A DNA stretch of 35,814 nucleotides from an uncultured Collinsella sp. (lineage in GTDB: Bacteria > Actinomycetota > Coriobacteriia > Coriobacteriales > Coriobacteriaceae). A program made the translations under genes and the position numbers. Positions 7,028 to 15,368 of the stretch are shown here, piece after piece. Below the pieces are notes generated by a model. It was not told where the DNA came from, did no database searches, and saw only the letters and a list, made by a program, of their open reading frames with translations. Every line of letters begins with the position of its first letter. Positions within the stretch are counted from its first letter, which is position 1. The DNA lies in NCBI GenBank assembly GCA_900550785.1, contig URTL01000006.1:1-35814 (forward strand), in the 5' to 3' direction.

Positions 7028-8389
7028 TTACAGACCGGCGATGTGATCGGCGGGCGTCGCGACGACCTGTCCGGCGCTCTTGGCGGGACGCTTCTTCTTG
7101 GTTTCGGCCGTACCCAGCAATCTCGCCTCAAGACCGCTCACCAAGCGCGCAAGCGGCAGGGTAATGACCAGATAGAACAGGGCGGCAACCACATACGGCG
7201 TAATGGAGCCCGTCGTGGCCACGATGGTACGGGCGTTCATGACGATCTCGACCACGCCCACGGCGGCAAGCAGCGACGTATCCTTGTAAAGCAGGATAAA
7301 TTCACTGGTCAGCGTAGGCAGAACATTGCGGAACGTCTGCGGAATCATAACGTAGAGCAGCGTCTGGAAGGCGTTCATGCCCAGCGAGCGAGCAGCCTCG
7401 TTTTGACCCTTGGGGATCGACTGAATACCGGCGCGGAAGATCTCGCACAGGTACGCAGACGAGTTCATGGCCATGACGATAACGCCCAAAACATAGTCGT
7501 CCACCTTGACGCCGGCCAACGGCAGACCGAAGAACGCGATATAGATCTGCAGGAACGCCGGCGTACCGCGAATGATATTCACGTAGATGCCGGCGAGGCA
7601 GCGCAGGATGCGCGACTTGGAGATGCGCATAAGCGACAGGGCAAAGCCAAAGGGAATTGCCAGCGGAAACGCCACGAGCACGATCGAAAGCGACATAAGG
7701 AAGCCCTTGAAGACGATCGGCAGGCTCTGGACCAAAATGACCGGGTTTAAGAACAGGCGCAGGAACATATTGGAGTTCCACGCCTCGACCCACGGCTGCT
7801 CCTTAAGGTCGGCCAGGAAGTTATCGAAGGCCGTCACGCCCTTGATCTCCACCGACGGAATCTTGGAGATCTTCTTGGTCGAACCGTCGGCGAGCGTATA
7901 GGTGCCGCTAAAGGCCTCATCGCCGCCCTCGACGGGAAACGTCACACCGTAAACCTCGACGCGGAAATAGCCGCCGGCAGGCGCCGTCTCGCCAAAGTCA
8001 ATCTTGAGCGTCTGGCCGTCAGCCTTGCACGTGGGCTTCATGGGCGTACGATCCATGAGGTCCTCGCCCGAGAGCATCGTCAATCGCGTGTCATCGGTAC
8101 CAAACGTCGTGCCGTCGACAAACGTCAGCGAAAGACCGCTCAGCTCCTCGTCGGCATCGGCCTGAACTTCCCAAGTGATGCGCGTCTCGGTGCCGCCGAC
8201 CACATCGCTACCCGAACCGGTATTGGGTCGGGCGGTAATCTTTGCGGTCTCAAGCGCCTGGGCGGTCGTGGGCACGCAGGCCCCCGCGCATACCAGGGCG
8301 AGCGCCACAGCCAGGGCACAGGCCAGCTTTTGGAGCATCGAGGGCAGTGGATAGCTCTGGCCCGTAGCTCCTTGGTTCAATCGAGACAA
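7028..8389 (-). CDS. Polar amino-acid ABC transporter permease with N-terminal extracytoplasmic domain
   Basis: 453 residues, about twice the usual 215-230 of HisM/GlnP-type permeases. Start chosen at TTG 8389 because TTAGGAG lies 6 bases upstream; an internal ATG (residue 18) directly precedes the hydrophobic segment but has no ribosome site. Residues 18-45 look like a signal peptide ending in ALA/AQA; residues about 46-205 form a beta-rich, mostly hydrophilic domain; the permease proper runs from about 212 to 430, with the EAA loop at 331-350 (EAARSLGMNAFQTLLYVMIP). The C-terminus is a lysine-rich tail. The extra domain is predicted to lie outside the membrane and is not a recognisable solute-binding protein; its role is unknown. 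It lies between the binding-protein and ATPase genes. Confidence 0.9.
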   Translation of the reverse strand: MSRLNQGATGQSYPLPSMLQKLACALAVALALVCAGACVPTTAQALETAKITARPNTGSGSDVVGGTETRITWEVQADADEELSGLSLTFVDGTTFGTDDTRLTMLSGEDLMDRTPMKPTCKADGQTLKIDFGETAPAGGYFRVEVYGVTFPVEGGDEAFSGTYTLADGSTKKISKIPSVEIKGVTAFDNFLADLKEQPWVEAWNSNMFLRLFLNPVILVQSLPIVFKGFLMSLSIVLVAFPLAIPFGFALSLMRISKSRILRCLAGIYVNIIRGTPAFLQIYIAFFGLPLAGVKVDDYVLGVIVMAMNSSAYLCEIFRAGIQSIPKGQNEAARSLGMNAFQTLLYVMIPQTFRNVLPTLTSEFILLYKDTSLLAAVGVVEIVMNARTIVATTGSITPYVVAALFYLVITLPLARLVSGLEARLLGTAETKKKRPAKSAGQVVATPADHIAGL

Positions 8390-8455
8390 GGTGGCTCCTA
8401 ACGTTTAAGTTGCCGACATAACGGGGCGGGATGACGCCCATTCAAGAAGCGCAAA

Positions 8456-8483
8456 GGCCCTCTCCGCCAAAACGGAAAGGGCC
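8456..8483 (-). terminator. Stem-loop between binding-protein and permease genes
   Basis: An 11-bp stem with one A/C mismatch and a 6-base loop, lying about 22 bases after the binding-protein stop. On the minus strand it is followed only by a short T-rich stretch, so it is better seen as a partial terminator or 3' mRNA-stabilising hairpin. That would give more binding protein than permease. Confidence 0.5.
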
Positions 8484-8505
8484 CGCGCGCAATCAAGTAG
8501 CTATT

Positions 8506-9366
8506 TTACTTGATGTTGTACTTAGCCATGAGGGCGTCAACGGTACCGTCATCAGTCAGGTCCTTGATGGCCTGGTTGATGTCGTCCTTGAGCTTGGTGT
8601 TGCCCTGGTTGATGGCGATGGCGTACTCCTCGCCGGTGCTGATCTGCTTGATGGTCTGGCAGGTGTTGAACTGCTCGGCGGTCAGCTGGCTGGCAACGGA
8701 GCGGTTGGTGACTACGGCGTCGCCCTTATCGGACTGCAGGGCGCTGAAGCACTCGGTAGCGTCCTTGTAGGGGACGATCTTGGCCTTGGGGAAGTTCTCC
8801 TGGGCAAAGGCCTCGGCGGTCGAGCCAGACTGGACGATGATGGTAGCGTCAGCGTTGTTGAGCTTCTCGCTGTAGTTGTCGGCCGTGATGTCGGTGTTAT
8901 CGACCTTGGTCACGATAGCCTGATCGTCCATGTAATAGGAATCAGAGAAAGTGACTTCCTTCTCACGCTCGGGCGTGTCGGTGATAGCCGCGATGGAAAC
9001 GTCATACTTGGCGCCCGAAGCGACGCCCGGAACCAGCGTGTCAAAGTCATTGTTGACATACTCGACATCCAGGCCCAGCTTGTCGCCGATAGCCTTGATG
9101 AGCTCAAGGTCAAAGCCCTGATAATCGCCGTTGTCATCCTTGTACTCAAACGGAGCGTACTCGGCAGAGGTGCCGACGGTCAGTGTACCGTCCTTGACGA
9201 GCGCGTACTCCTTGGAGCCGTCGACCTTCTCGACCTTAGCGTCGTCAGAGCTGCTGGAACCGGCATCAGAACCAGAGGTGGCGTTGGACGAGCCGCAGCC
9301 CGTCAGTGCGAGGGCGAGCGCCATGGCGCCTGTGGCGGCAAATGCGCCAAGCTTCTTAAGCTTCAT
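8506..9366 (-). CDS. Amino-acid ABC transporter substrate-binding lipoprotein
   Basis: 286 residues from the ATG at 9366, which follows GGAAGGAGACTGATT. A lipoprotein signal peptide ends in LTGC (lipidated C24), followed by a Ser/Asp-rich linker and a family 3 solute-binding domain (LTVGTSAEYAPFEYKDDNGDYQGFDLELIKAIG). Captures a polar amino acid outside the membrane and delivers it to the permease encoded downstream. First gene of the three-gene operon; a good promoter lies 58-86 bases upstream. A longer in-frame start exists upstream but lacks a ribosome site. Confidence 0.94.
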   Translation of the reverse strand: MKLKKLGAFAATGAMALALALTGCGSSNATSGSDAGSSSSDDAKVEKVDGSKEYALVKDGTLTVGTSAEYAPFEYKDDNGDYQGFDLELIKAIGDKLGLDVEYVNNDFDTLVPGVASGAKYDVSIAAITDTPEREKEVTFSDSYYMDDQAIVTKVDNTDITADNYSEKLNNADATIIVQSGSTAEAFAQENFPKAKIVPYKDATECFSALQSDKGDAVVTNRSVASQLTAEQFNTCQTIKQISTGEEYAIAINQGNTKLKDDINQAIKDLTDDGTVDALMAKYNIK

Positions 9367-9423
9367 AATCAGTCTCCTTCCGGTGACCTCGTTTGATTCA
9401 GAGGTCTGCAAAAACTGTTGGCT

Positions 9424-9452
9424 ATTATGCACCCGGAATTACGAATCTGCAA
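9424..9452 (-). promoter_or_regulatory. Promoter of the amino-acid transporter operon
   Basis: On the minus strand TTGCAG (9452-9447), a 17-base spacer and CATAAT (9429-9424) form a vegetative promoter upstream of the binding-protein gene. Confidence 0.55.
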
Positions 9453-9513
9453 TGAGAAAACTGATTGAAACAAACCCATAACGTGAATGGAACACTCCAC
9501 TTTGTAACAGTTA

Positions 9514-10380
9514 TTACTGCTGCAATGACCTTAATAGTCTAATTTCAGCTGCATAACCTGCAAGTTCGTTCGGAGTCTCCAAAATAAACGGCAGCGAACG
9601 CAAACGGCCATTCGATACAATATTCTGCATAACCTGCATACCGCCACCAAATTCCTCGCTGCCAAGGTATCCTTTGCCGATGCACTCGTGACGATCTTTA
9701 TGGGCGCCACAAGGGTTCTTCGAATCGTTGATGTGTACGGCATGCAAGCGATCGATACCCACCACGCGGTCGAACTCGTCGAGAACGTCGTCCAGATCAT
9801 GGATGATGTCGTAGCCGGCATCGCTCACATGGCAGGTGTCCAAACAAACGCCCAGCTTATCGGACAGCTCTGGGCACTTGGCGGCAACGCCCTTGATAAT
9901 GCACGCCAGTTCTTCAAAGCTACGGCCCACCTCGGTGCCCTTGCCCGCCATGGTCTCGAGCAATACCGTCGTCTGCTGTCCCTCAAACATCACCTGGCAC
10001 AGCGTGTCGACAATCATCTGAATGCCGGCGTCTGCCCCCTGTCCCACATGCGCACCGGGGTGAAAATTGTAGTAGTTGCCGGGCAGTGCTTCCAGACGCT
10101 GCAAGTCCTCGGCCATAGCCTCCAAGGCAAACTCTCGCGCCCGCTCCTTAGCGGAGCAGGGGTTATAGGTATACGGGGCATGCGCCACCAGCGGTCCAAA
10201 GTCGTTTTGCGCCATAAGCTCGCGCAGAGCCGCCACGTCATCCATGTCAAGGTCTTTTGCCTTGCCACCGCGCGGGTTGCGCGTAAAGAACGCAAAGGTA
10301 TTGGCACCAATGGACAACGCCGTCTCCCCCATTGCCCGATAGCCCTTCGTCGTCGAAAGATGACATCCGATTGTCAGCAT
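9514..10380 (-). CDS. nfo: Endonuclease IV (AP endonuclease)
   Basis: 288 residues. Cleaves DNA 5' of abasic sites in base-excision repair. The TIM-barrel family's trinuclear zinc ligands are all visible: H67 (VAHAPY), H107 (NFHPGAH), E142 (LLETMAGKGTE), D181 and H184 (CLDTCHVSDAGYD), H216 (HINDSKN), D229 and H231 (KDRHECIGKGYLG) and E268 (ILETP). Length matches bacterial Nfo. The ATG at 10380 is preceded by GAGGGGGAGCTGGAG. One copy of a structured hairpin repeat (10401-10482) lies in its 5' leader, about 20 bases upstream of the start codon. Confidence 0.96.
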   Translation of the reverse strand: MLTIGCHLSTTKGYRAMGETALSIGANTFAFFTRNPRGGKAKDLDMDDVAALRELMAQNDFGPLVAHAPYTYNPCSAKERAREFALEAMAEDLQRLEALPGNYYNFHPGAHVGQGADAGIQMIVDTLCQVMFEGQQTTVLLETMAGKGTEVGRSFEELACIIKGVAAKCPELSDKLGVCLDTCHVSDAGYDIIHDLDDVLDEFDRVVGIDRLHAVHINDSKNPCGAHKDRHECIGKGYLGSEEFGGGMQVMQNIVSNGRLRSLPFILETPNELAGYAAEIRLLRSLQQ

Positions 10381-10400
10381 CTCCAGCTCCCCCTCATCAG

Positions 10401-10482
10401 TTGCGGTGAAATACGGTCTATTGGTGCCTTATTTTGGCGCAAACAGACCGTATTCCACCGCAAGTTATAAAAGGGGCATCAG
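10401..10482 (-). repeat. Structured hairpin repeat, copy A
   Basis: Arms 10401-10419 and 10445-10463 pair over 19 bases with one mismatch around a 25-base loop. A 19-base tail (gttataaaaggggcatcag) follows at 10464-10482. Copy B at 11582-11663 shares the tail exactly, the outer stem and the loop core, but has a different inner stem. On the minus strand the element lies just ahead of the nfo ribosome site. Confidence 0.8.
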
Positions 10483-10546
10483 AGATGTGGGCCGCCAGGC
10501 ACCACGGGCGCCGGCGTCATGATCCCCTACGCGTCAGCGCCAAGTC

Positions 10547-11566
10547 CTAGAGGGCTAGACGGATTGCATCGATGATGTGCGAACAGCGCTGCGTGGCGGC
10601 AAGGGGCATGACGGGACTCTCGAGTTTCCCCGCCTGAATGAGCTGCGTCGCATGCTGGATTTCGCCGTAAAAATCATCGACTTCAAATGGTGCATCGATT
10701 TCGAGTACTCGACCGTCGGAATACTTCACATGAGCGCGCTCGGGGCGATGGAGACGCTCGATTTCCAACGAGCCCCGCTCACAGGCAATCGTTAAGCGGC
10801 TTTCATATGTTGCTTTGCCGTCGCACGCCATATGAATGGGTATACCGCCGACGCTCATATGGATCTCGTCGGCCCAATCGACGCGGCCGCCTGATACGTC
10901 ACGCCAGCGAACTTCACGGGACGAAACCTCGCACGCGCCCGAGAGCAAATCCTCAAACCAACCGACCGCATAGCAGCCCATGTCATATAGACAGCCGCCC
11001 TGCAACGGATCAAGCAGATAGCCCGAAGGAAACTCGCCGTAATCGAGCTTTTGCACGCTTTCAATCGAGACAATACGGCCAAGCTCACCCGACGCAAGCA
11101 AGTCCTTCACGCGAGTGCGCATCGGGCAAAACCGATTCTTCATCGCCTCCATAAACAGCACGCCGCGCTCACGAGAGGTGGAGGTAATCGAGAGAGCCTC
11201 TTCCTCACTCAAAACGGCCGGCTTTTCGCACAGCACGGCCTTTCCCGCGCGCAGTGCCCGACAGACCCAATGCGCATGCATGCCATGCGGAAGAGCCAAG
11301 TAGATTGCGTCGACATCGGGGTCGGCAATCAGCGCATCATAAGCCGCATTGCCGTTATCGTCGACCGAGGCATGGCCATGCGCAGCATCGATCGAAAACG
11401 CTCGGGAAAATTCCTCGACATGTGCAGGAGTGCGGCCGGCCGCAGCCACCAGCCGTGCCCCGTCGACCTTCTTGAGCGACGATGCAAATCGATGAGAAAT
11501 GTGCCCAGCGCCCAAAATGCCCCAACGAACCTCACGCAAATCATCACATGAATCTCGATGACCCAC
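10547..11566 (-). CDS. Gfo/Idh/MocA family NAD(P)-dependent oxidoreductase
   Basis: 339 residues from the GTG at 11566, chosen because AAGGGGG lies 5 bases upstream. The open frame extends 26 codons further, but that part runs through the hairpin repeat and is not credible coding sequence. N-terminal Rossmann fold with GILGAGHIS (16-24); the family's CEKP motif with the catalytic-site lysine K115; C-terminal alpha/beta domain with LQGGCLYDMGCYAVGW. Family members oxidise or reduce sugars, cyclitols and related trans-dihydrodiols; the substrate is not readable here. It lies between nfo and an aldo/keto reductase on the minus strand, with a hairpin repeat in each junction. Confidence 0.9.
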   Translation of the reverse strand: MGHRDSCDDLREVRWGILGAGHISHRFASSLKKVDGARLVAAAGRTPAHVEEFSRAFSIDAAHGHASVDDNGNAAYDALIADPDVDAIYLALPHGMHAHWVCRALRAGKAVLCEKPAVLSEEEALSITSTSRERGVLFMEAMKNRFCPMRTRVKDLLASGELGRIVSIESVQKLDYGEFPSGYLLDPLQGGCLYDMGCYAVGWFEDLLSGACEVSSREVRWRDVSGGRVDWADEIHMSVGGIPIHMACDGKATYESRLTIACERGSLEIERLHRPERAHVKYSDGRVLEIDAPFEVDDFYGEIQHATQLIQAGKLESPVMPLAATQRCSHIIDAIRLAL

Positions 11567-11581
11567 GACAGCCCCCTTCAA

Positions 11582-11663
11582 TTGCGGTGGAATAGTTCCT
11601 GTTTGGTCCCTATTCTGCCGCAAACAGGAACTATTCCACCACAAGTTATAAAAGGGGCATCAG
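11582..11663 (-). repeat. Structured hairpin repeat, copy B
   Basis: Arms 11582-11604 and 11622-11644 pair over 23 bases with one mismatch around a 17-base loop; the tail at 11645-11663 is identical to that of copy A. The stop codon of the aldo/keto reductase gene (11660-11662) lies inside the tail. The opposite end of the element is 1-2 bases from the AAGGGGG ribosome site of the Gfo/Idh gene. Confidence 0.8.
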
Positions 11664-12865
11664 GAGCGCGTTTTGCCGAAGGCCTTAAGCACCGGCGTCA
11701 CGGGGCCCGGCTGGAAGCGTCGGCGCACGTCATCGAGACGCTCGGGGATATCGATATGCTGCGGGCAGTGGCGCGTACATTTGCCGCACTTGACGCAATT
11801 GCTCACCAGCTTGGCTTCGCTTGTGCGCACCGCGCTCGCCGTAAAGTATTGAGACAGCCCCGTAAACCAGCTGTGCGCGTAGCTCGCGTTGTAAGCGGCA
11901 AAGCAGCCGGGAATGTTAATACCCTTGGGACATGGCATGCAGTAGCCGCATCCCGTGCAGGGCACACGGTTCGATTTCTCAAACTCCATCAACACGCGCG
12001 CAATCGTGTCGAGCTGGTTGGCCGTCATCGAATTCGGCAACGCGAGGTCTGCCAGTGACGAATTCTCGTCCACCTGCGCGGTATCGGTCATACCCGAAAG
12101 CAACATGGTCACCTGGGGATGATTCCACACCCACGAGAGCCCCCAAGCGGCAGGCGTATGCAAATGCCGATCGCATGCACCATCGAGAACAGCGCGCGCC
12201 CGCGGAGGCAATTTGCCTGCCAAGCGTCCGCCCAAAAGCGGCTCCATCACAAACACCGCGAGCCCGCGCTCGGCGGCTGCCCTGAGTCCCGCCGTTCCCG
12301 CCTGATATCGCTCTCCAGCGTAGTTGTACTGGATCTGGCAAAAGTCCCACTCATACGCACCGAGCATCGTAAGAAAGTCCGCCGCGCTGCCGTGGTACGA
12401 AAAGCCTATCTGACGAATACGCCCTGCAGCCTTTTGCTGCGCGATCCAGTCCTCGATGCCCAGCGCCACCACGCGCTCCCACTGCGCAGGCGAGGTGATG
12501 TTGTGCATAAGGTAATAGTCGATATGGTCGGTCTGCAGGCGGCGCAGCTGCTCGTCGAAAAACCGATCGAAATCCTCCGCGCATTTGCACGAAGCATGCG
12601 GCAGCTTGGTTGCGAGCAAAACCTGGTCGCGAAAGCCCAGGCGTTCAAGCGAAGCGCCCACGCAAGCCTCGTTGCCGGGATAGAGATAGGCCGTGTCCAG
12701 ATAATTAATCCCCTGCTCCACCGCACGGGAGATGATGGCATCGGCCGTCTTCGCATCGGGGTGTCCCGGCGCACCGGGAAACCTCATGCAGCCCAGACCC
12801 AGAGCGGATATTCGGTTACCACTTTTGGGGTCAACACGGTATTGCACGGCCCCTCCCTTCGCCAT
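11660..12865 (-). CDS. Aldo/keto reductase with two C-terminal 4Fe-4S cluster motifs
   Basis: 401 residues from the ATG at 12865; the frame stays open 33 codons upstream but without a ribosome site, and homologues start near this methionine. The aldo/keto-reductase barrel (1-290) has D57, Y62, K87 and H121 in the catalytic positions (NYLDTAYLY, TKLPH, LMHN). The C-terminus carries two ferredoxin-like clusters: C303, C306, C309, C312 (CTGCGYCMPC) and C357, C360, C363, C367 (CVKCGKCTRHC). This arrangement is a common subfamily in anaerobes, annotated as ferredoxin-type aldo/keto reductase; natural substrate and electron partner are unknown. It lies upstream of the Gfo/Idh gene, and its stop codon falls inside hairpin repeat copy B. 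Confidence 0.92.
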   Translation of the reverse strand: MAKGGAVQYRVDPKSGNRISALGLGCMRFPGAPGHPDAKTADAIISRAVEQGINYLDTAYLYPGNEACVGASLERLGFRDQVLLATKLPHASCKCAEDFDRFFDEQLRRLQTDHIDYYLMHNITSPAQWERVVALGIEDWIAQQKAAGRIRQIGFSYHGSAADFLTMLGAYEWDFCQIQYNYAGERYQAGTAGLRAAAERGLAVFVMEPLLGGRLAGKLPPRARAVLDGACDRHLHTPAAWGLSWVWNHPQVTMLLSGMTDTAQVDENSSLADLALPNSMTANQLDTIARVLMEFEKSNRVPCTGCGYCMPCPKGINIPGCFAAYNASYAHSWFTGLSQYFTASAVRTSEAKLVSNCVKCGKCTRHCPQHIDIPERLDDVRRRFQPGPVTPVLKAFGKTRS

Positions 12866-13130
12866 CAGCGCCCCGGCAAGGCGAAACACAATGGTCACGC
12901 AGCCGAAACATCGTGGAATCGCAATCGAGAACGTATCGTAACGCAGCAGAAATCGAGCTGTCACGGCACCGCTTTAACATCAGCAAAAAGCCCGATGAAA
13001 GGGGCCGGGCATGACCACGCGCATGTCTTTGCGGTCTGCCCCGCGGCATAAGCGCACAGCGCAATAGTTTCTTTTTCATAACAGCCGCCCCGCGCACCCA
13101 CCAATCACCCTGGCAGCATACAATCCATCA

Positions 13131-13157
13131 GGCGCCCCTTACGCGGGCGCCTTTTAT
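13131..13157 (+). promoter_or_regulatory. Hairpin in the panE leader
   Basis: AGGCGCCC and GGGCGCCT pair around a short loop, followed by TTTTAT, immediately upstream of the GGGGAG ribosome site of panE. A TACAAT element about 8 bases upstream would place the transcript start near the foot of the hairpin. It could be an attenuator, a stabilising 5' hairpin, or a terminator of unmarked upstream transcription. Confidence 0.45.
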
Positions 13158-13174
13158 ATGGGGAGATGATTCAC

Positions 13175-14089
13175 ATGCAGATCAACAAGGTCGCTTTTAT
13201 CGGCAAGGGCGGCGTCGGCCTGCTCTACGGCAGCATGATTGCCAAGGCCCTCGGCAACGACGCCGTCGAATACGTCATGGATGACACCCGTTTTGAGCGT
13301 CACGCGGGCGATGCGCTCACTGTCAACGGCAAGCCCTGCGATCTCACGTCCGTCCGCGTCAGCGAGGCGACGCCCGCCGATCTGGTCATCCTGACAGTCA
13401 AGACCACCGGTCTCGACCAAGCACTCAAGACTATGGAGCGCGTCGTGGGACCCAACACGCTCATCGCCTCGCTATGCAACGGCATTACGAGCGAGCAAAA
13501 GATTGCCGAACGCTTTGGCTGGGAGCATACCGTTCTTGGTATCTGCCAGGGCATGGACGCCGTGTTTCTCAACGGCGCGCTCACCTTTACCAATGCGGGC
13601 GAAATCCGCTTTGGCGCGGCGGCCGGCACGAACCCCGCAACCATCACCGCGATCGACGAGCTCTATACGCGCTGCGGCATCGCCCATACCGTCGAGGACG
13701 ACATCGCCCACCGCATGTGGGCCAAACTCATGCTCAACGACGGCATCAACCAGACCTGCATGGCCTACGGCGGGACCTACGGAAGCGCCACGGAGCCGGG
13801 CTCCGAGCAGCGTCGCTGCTTTGTTTCCGCCATGCGCGAAACGCTTGCGGTCGCTAACGCCGAGGGCGTTGAACTGACCGAGGCAGACCTGACGCAAATG
13901 GTGCACCTCATCGAGGGAATCGACCCCGCCGGTATGCCCTCGATGGCTCAAGACCGCATCGCAAGGCGCAAAACCGAGGTTGATGAGTTCGCGGGCACCA
14001 TCTGCCGCCTCGCAGCCAAACACGATATCCAGGCACCGCAAAACGAGTGGCTCTATCGGCGCATCCGCGATATCGAGAAAAGCTGGTAG
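13175..14089 (+). CDS. panE: 2-dehydropantoate 2-reductase (ketopantoate reductase family)
   Basis: 304 residues. Reduces ketopantoate to pantoate with NADPH in pantothenate/CoA synthesis. N-terminal Rossmann fold with VAFIGKGGVG, followed by LVILTVKTTGLDQAL; the C-terminal helical domain has K184 in MWAKLMLNDGINQTC, the position of the catalytic lysine. Two in-frame ATGs compete: 13166 abuts GGGGAG, whereas 13175 has it at 9 bases, so 13175 is preferred. No panB, panC or panD is nearby. Paralogues of this family act on other 2-keto acids, so the exact substrate is likely but not certain. Confidence 0.85.
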   Translation: MQINKVAFIGKGGVGLLYGSMIAKALGNDAVEYVMDDTRFERHAGDALTVNGKPCDLTSVRVSEATPADLVILTVKTTGLDQALKTMERVVGPNTLIASLCNGITSEQKIAERFGWEHTVLGICQGMDAVFLNGALTFTNAGEIRFGAAAGTNPATITAIDELYTRCGIAHTVEDDIAHRMWAKLMLNDGINQTCMAYGGTYGSATEPGSEQRRCFVSAMRETLAVANAEGVELTEADLTQMVHLIEGIDPAGMPSMAQDRIARRKTEVDEFAGTICRLAAKHDIQAPQNEWLYRRIRDIEKSW

Positions 14090-14126
14090 CGCCAACGCGC
14101 CGCATTCAACAGCCTTAACAGCAAAA

Positions 14127-14157
14127 CCGCCGCAAGGGAACTTTTCCCCTGCGGCGG
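14127..14157. terminator. Bidirectional terminator after panE
   Basis: A stem of about 13 bp with one A/C mismatch (CCGCCGCA...TGCGGCGG), 3-base loop, T-rich flanks on both strands. It lies between the convergent panE and the small membrane-protein gene. Confidence 0.85.
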
Positions 14158-14198
14158 CTTTCGTCTTCGTCTATGACCGGCGGCCGATCTCACAACAG

Positions 14199-14405
14199 TT
14201 AGCGTTGCGACCCCGACGCCTCGTCCTCATCGTCGCGACAAAGGACAACACCGGTGCTTCCCAGCAGCGTGGCCGCGATCAGCGCGCCGGCCACGATAGG
14301 AGCAGCCCCGCATATCCCCAGCATGCCCGCGACGAGCGCGACCGTGGGACCAAGGCAGCCGAGCATCAACGCGACGGCGGCAACGGCAATATCTCGAGCA
14401 TTCAC
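14199..14405 (-). CDS. Small membrane protein of unknown function
   Basis: 68 residues from the GTG at 14405, with GGAAGAAG 7 bases upstream. Two hydrophobic segments (about residues 5-30 and 33-56) joined by a short loop, then a charged C-terminal tail (CRDDEDEASGSQR). Not recognised as a named family. The good ribosome site, the typical membrane composition and the terminator just after the stop support a real gene. It stands alone between panE and the secreted-protein gene. Confidence 0.5.
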   Translation of the reverse strand: MNARDIAVAAVALMLGCLGPTVALVAGMLGICGAAPIVAGALIAATLLGSTGVVLCRDDEDEASGSQR

Positions 14406-14532
14406 AAGACCACTTCTTCCAAGAGAAAGACCTTATTTCTCATGAACTAGTGTGCCCTGCATCCATACGCCCAGCGTACCGCCACGGTAAGGGCTCTGTT
14501 AACTCAAACGCGCATAAAGAACGGGCGGCTTT

Positions 14533-14580
14533 ACGTTGCCTAAAAGCTCAGTAAAGACGTCCGCCCATCATGTGCCTATT
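14533..14580 (-). terminator. Probable terminator of the secreted-protein gene
   Basis: On the minus strand GGGCGG and CTTTAC pair with GTAAAG and CCGCCC, with a four-base bulge, followed by GTTCTTTATG. It begins about 22 bases after the stop codon at 14595. Bounds are approximate. Confidence 0.5.
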
Positions 14581-14594
14581 TTGCTTATGGCAGA

Positions 14595-15368
14595 TTACCA
14601 ACCGGTGTAGTAGTCGGTGGTTCCGGCAGCGCAGCCGGAGTCATAGACCTTGCAATCACCCTTGGAGCCCGTAAAGGTCGAGCCCTGGGCCATATCGCCC
14701 GCGGCAACAACGTAATAGCCGTCGGAATCGCGCCAGAAGCCCTCAGAATCCTGAGTCCATTCGCCCGTGCGATAGTGATAAAGCACATTGCTGCTGTAAT
14801 AGGTCTCGCGGCGCCCGTTGTAGTTATTGACACCCGCAGAGCGCGTCAGGCCCGATCCGTTCGCGTAGGACGCGGCAGACGCGTAGGACGGAGTGTAACC
14901 GGCGTTGTAGTACGAAGCCTGGGCGACCTCGGCAGCCTCCGCCTCGGCGGCAGCCTCGAGCGCTTGGCGCTTGGCATCCTCAAGCGCAGTGCGCAGCTCA
15001 TCGAGCTCGGTCGACTTGGCGTCGACCTCCCCCATCGTCAACAGGCTACCCGCACCGTCGATGCAACCCTGCAGCACAGCGCGCTCGTCATCGGTGGCAT
15101 AGTCGCCATACATATTCATGATGATCTGAGCGCGCATCTCCAGGGAATCGCGCTTGGCCTCCATCGAGGCGTTCCACTCCTGCATGGAACCATAACCATC
15201 GCCGCGATAGTCAACGGGCTGTACCAGCGTCGTCTCGGACGGCGTAGATCCAACCGTATCGGATAGTGTTGCCGCGTGGGCATCAGTTGCACCGGCGCCC
15301 GCCAAAAGTGCCACGGTCAGAGCGGCGGAAAGGGCGGCGGCTTTCGGTTTTCGTGAATCGATCCTCAT
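14595..15368 (-). CDS. Secreted coiled-coil protein with a 3D/double-psi-barrel-like C-terminus
   Basis: 257 residues from the ATG at 15368 (GGAGG 11 bases upstream). The much longer open frame upstream has no signal and crosses hairpins. An N-terminal signal peptide (about 1-34, ending AHA) is followed by a region with charged heptads (about 90-150, Ala/Glu rich, probable coiled coil). The C-terminal domain (about 175-257: GLTRSAGVNNYNGRRETYYS ... GDCKVYDSGCAAGTTDYYTGW) resembles the small barrel domains of 3D/RlpA-type cell-wall proteins, with its aspartates and two cysteines. A cell-wall or peptidoglycan-related role is inferred; the domain assignment needs a profile search. Confidence 0.65.
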   Translation of the reverse strand: MRIDSRKPKAAALSAALTVALLAGAGATDAHAATLSDTVGSTPSETTLVQPVDYRGDGYGSMQEWNASMEAKRDSLEMRAQIIMNMYGDYATDDERAVLQGCIDGAGSLLTMGEVDAKSTELDELRTALEDAKRQALEAAAEAEAAEVAQASYYNAGYTPSYASAASYANGSGLTRSAGVNNYNGRRETYYSSNVLYHYRTGEWTQDSEGFWRDSDGYYVVAAGDMAQGSTFTGSKGDCKVYDSGCAAGTTDYYTGW

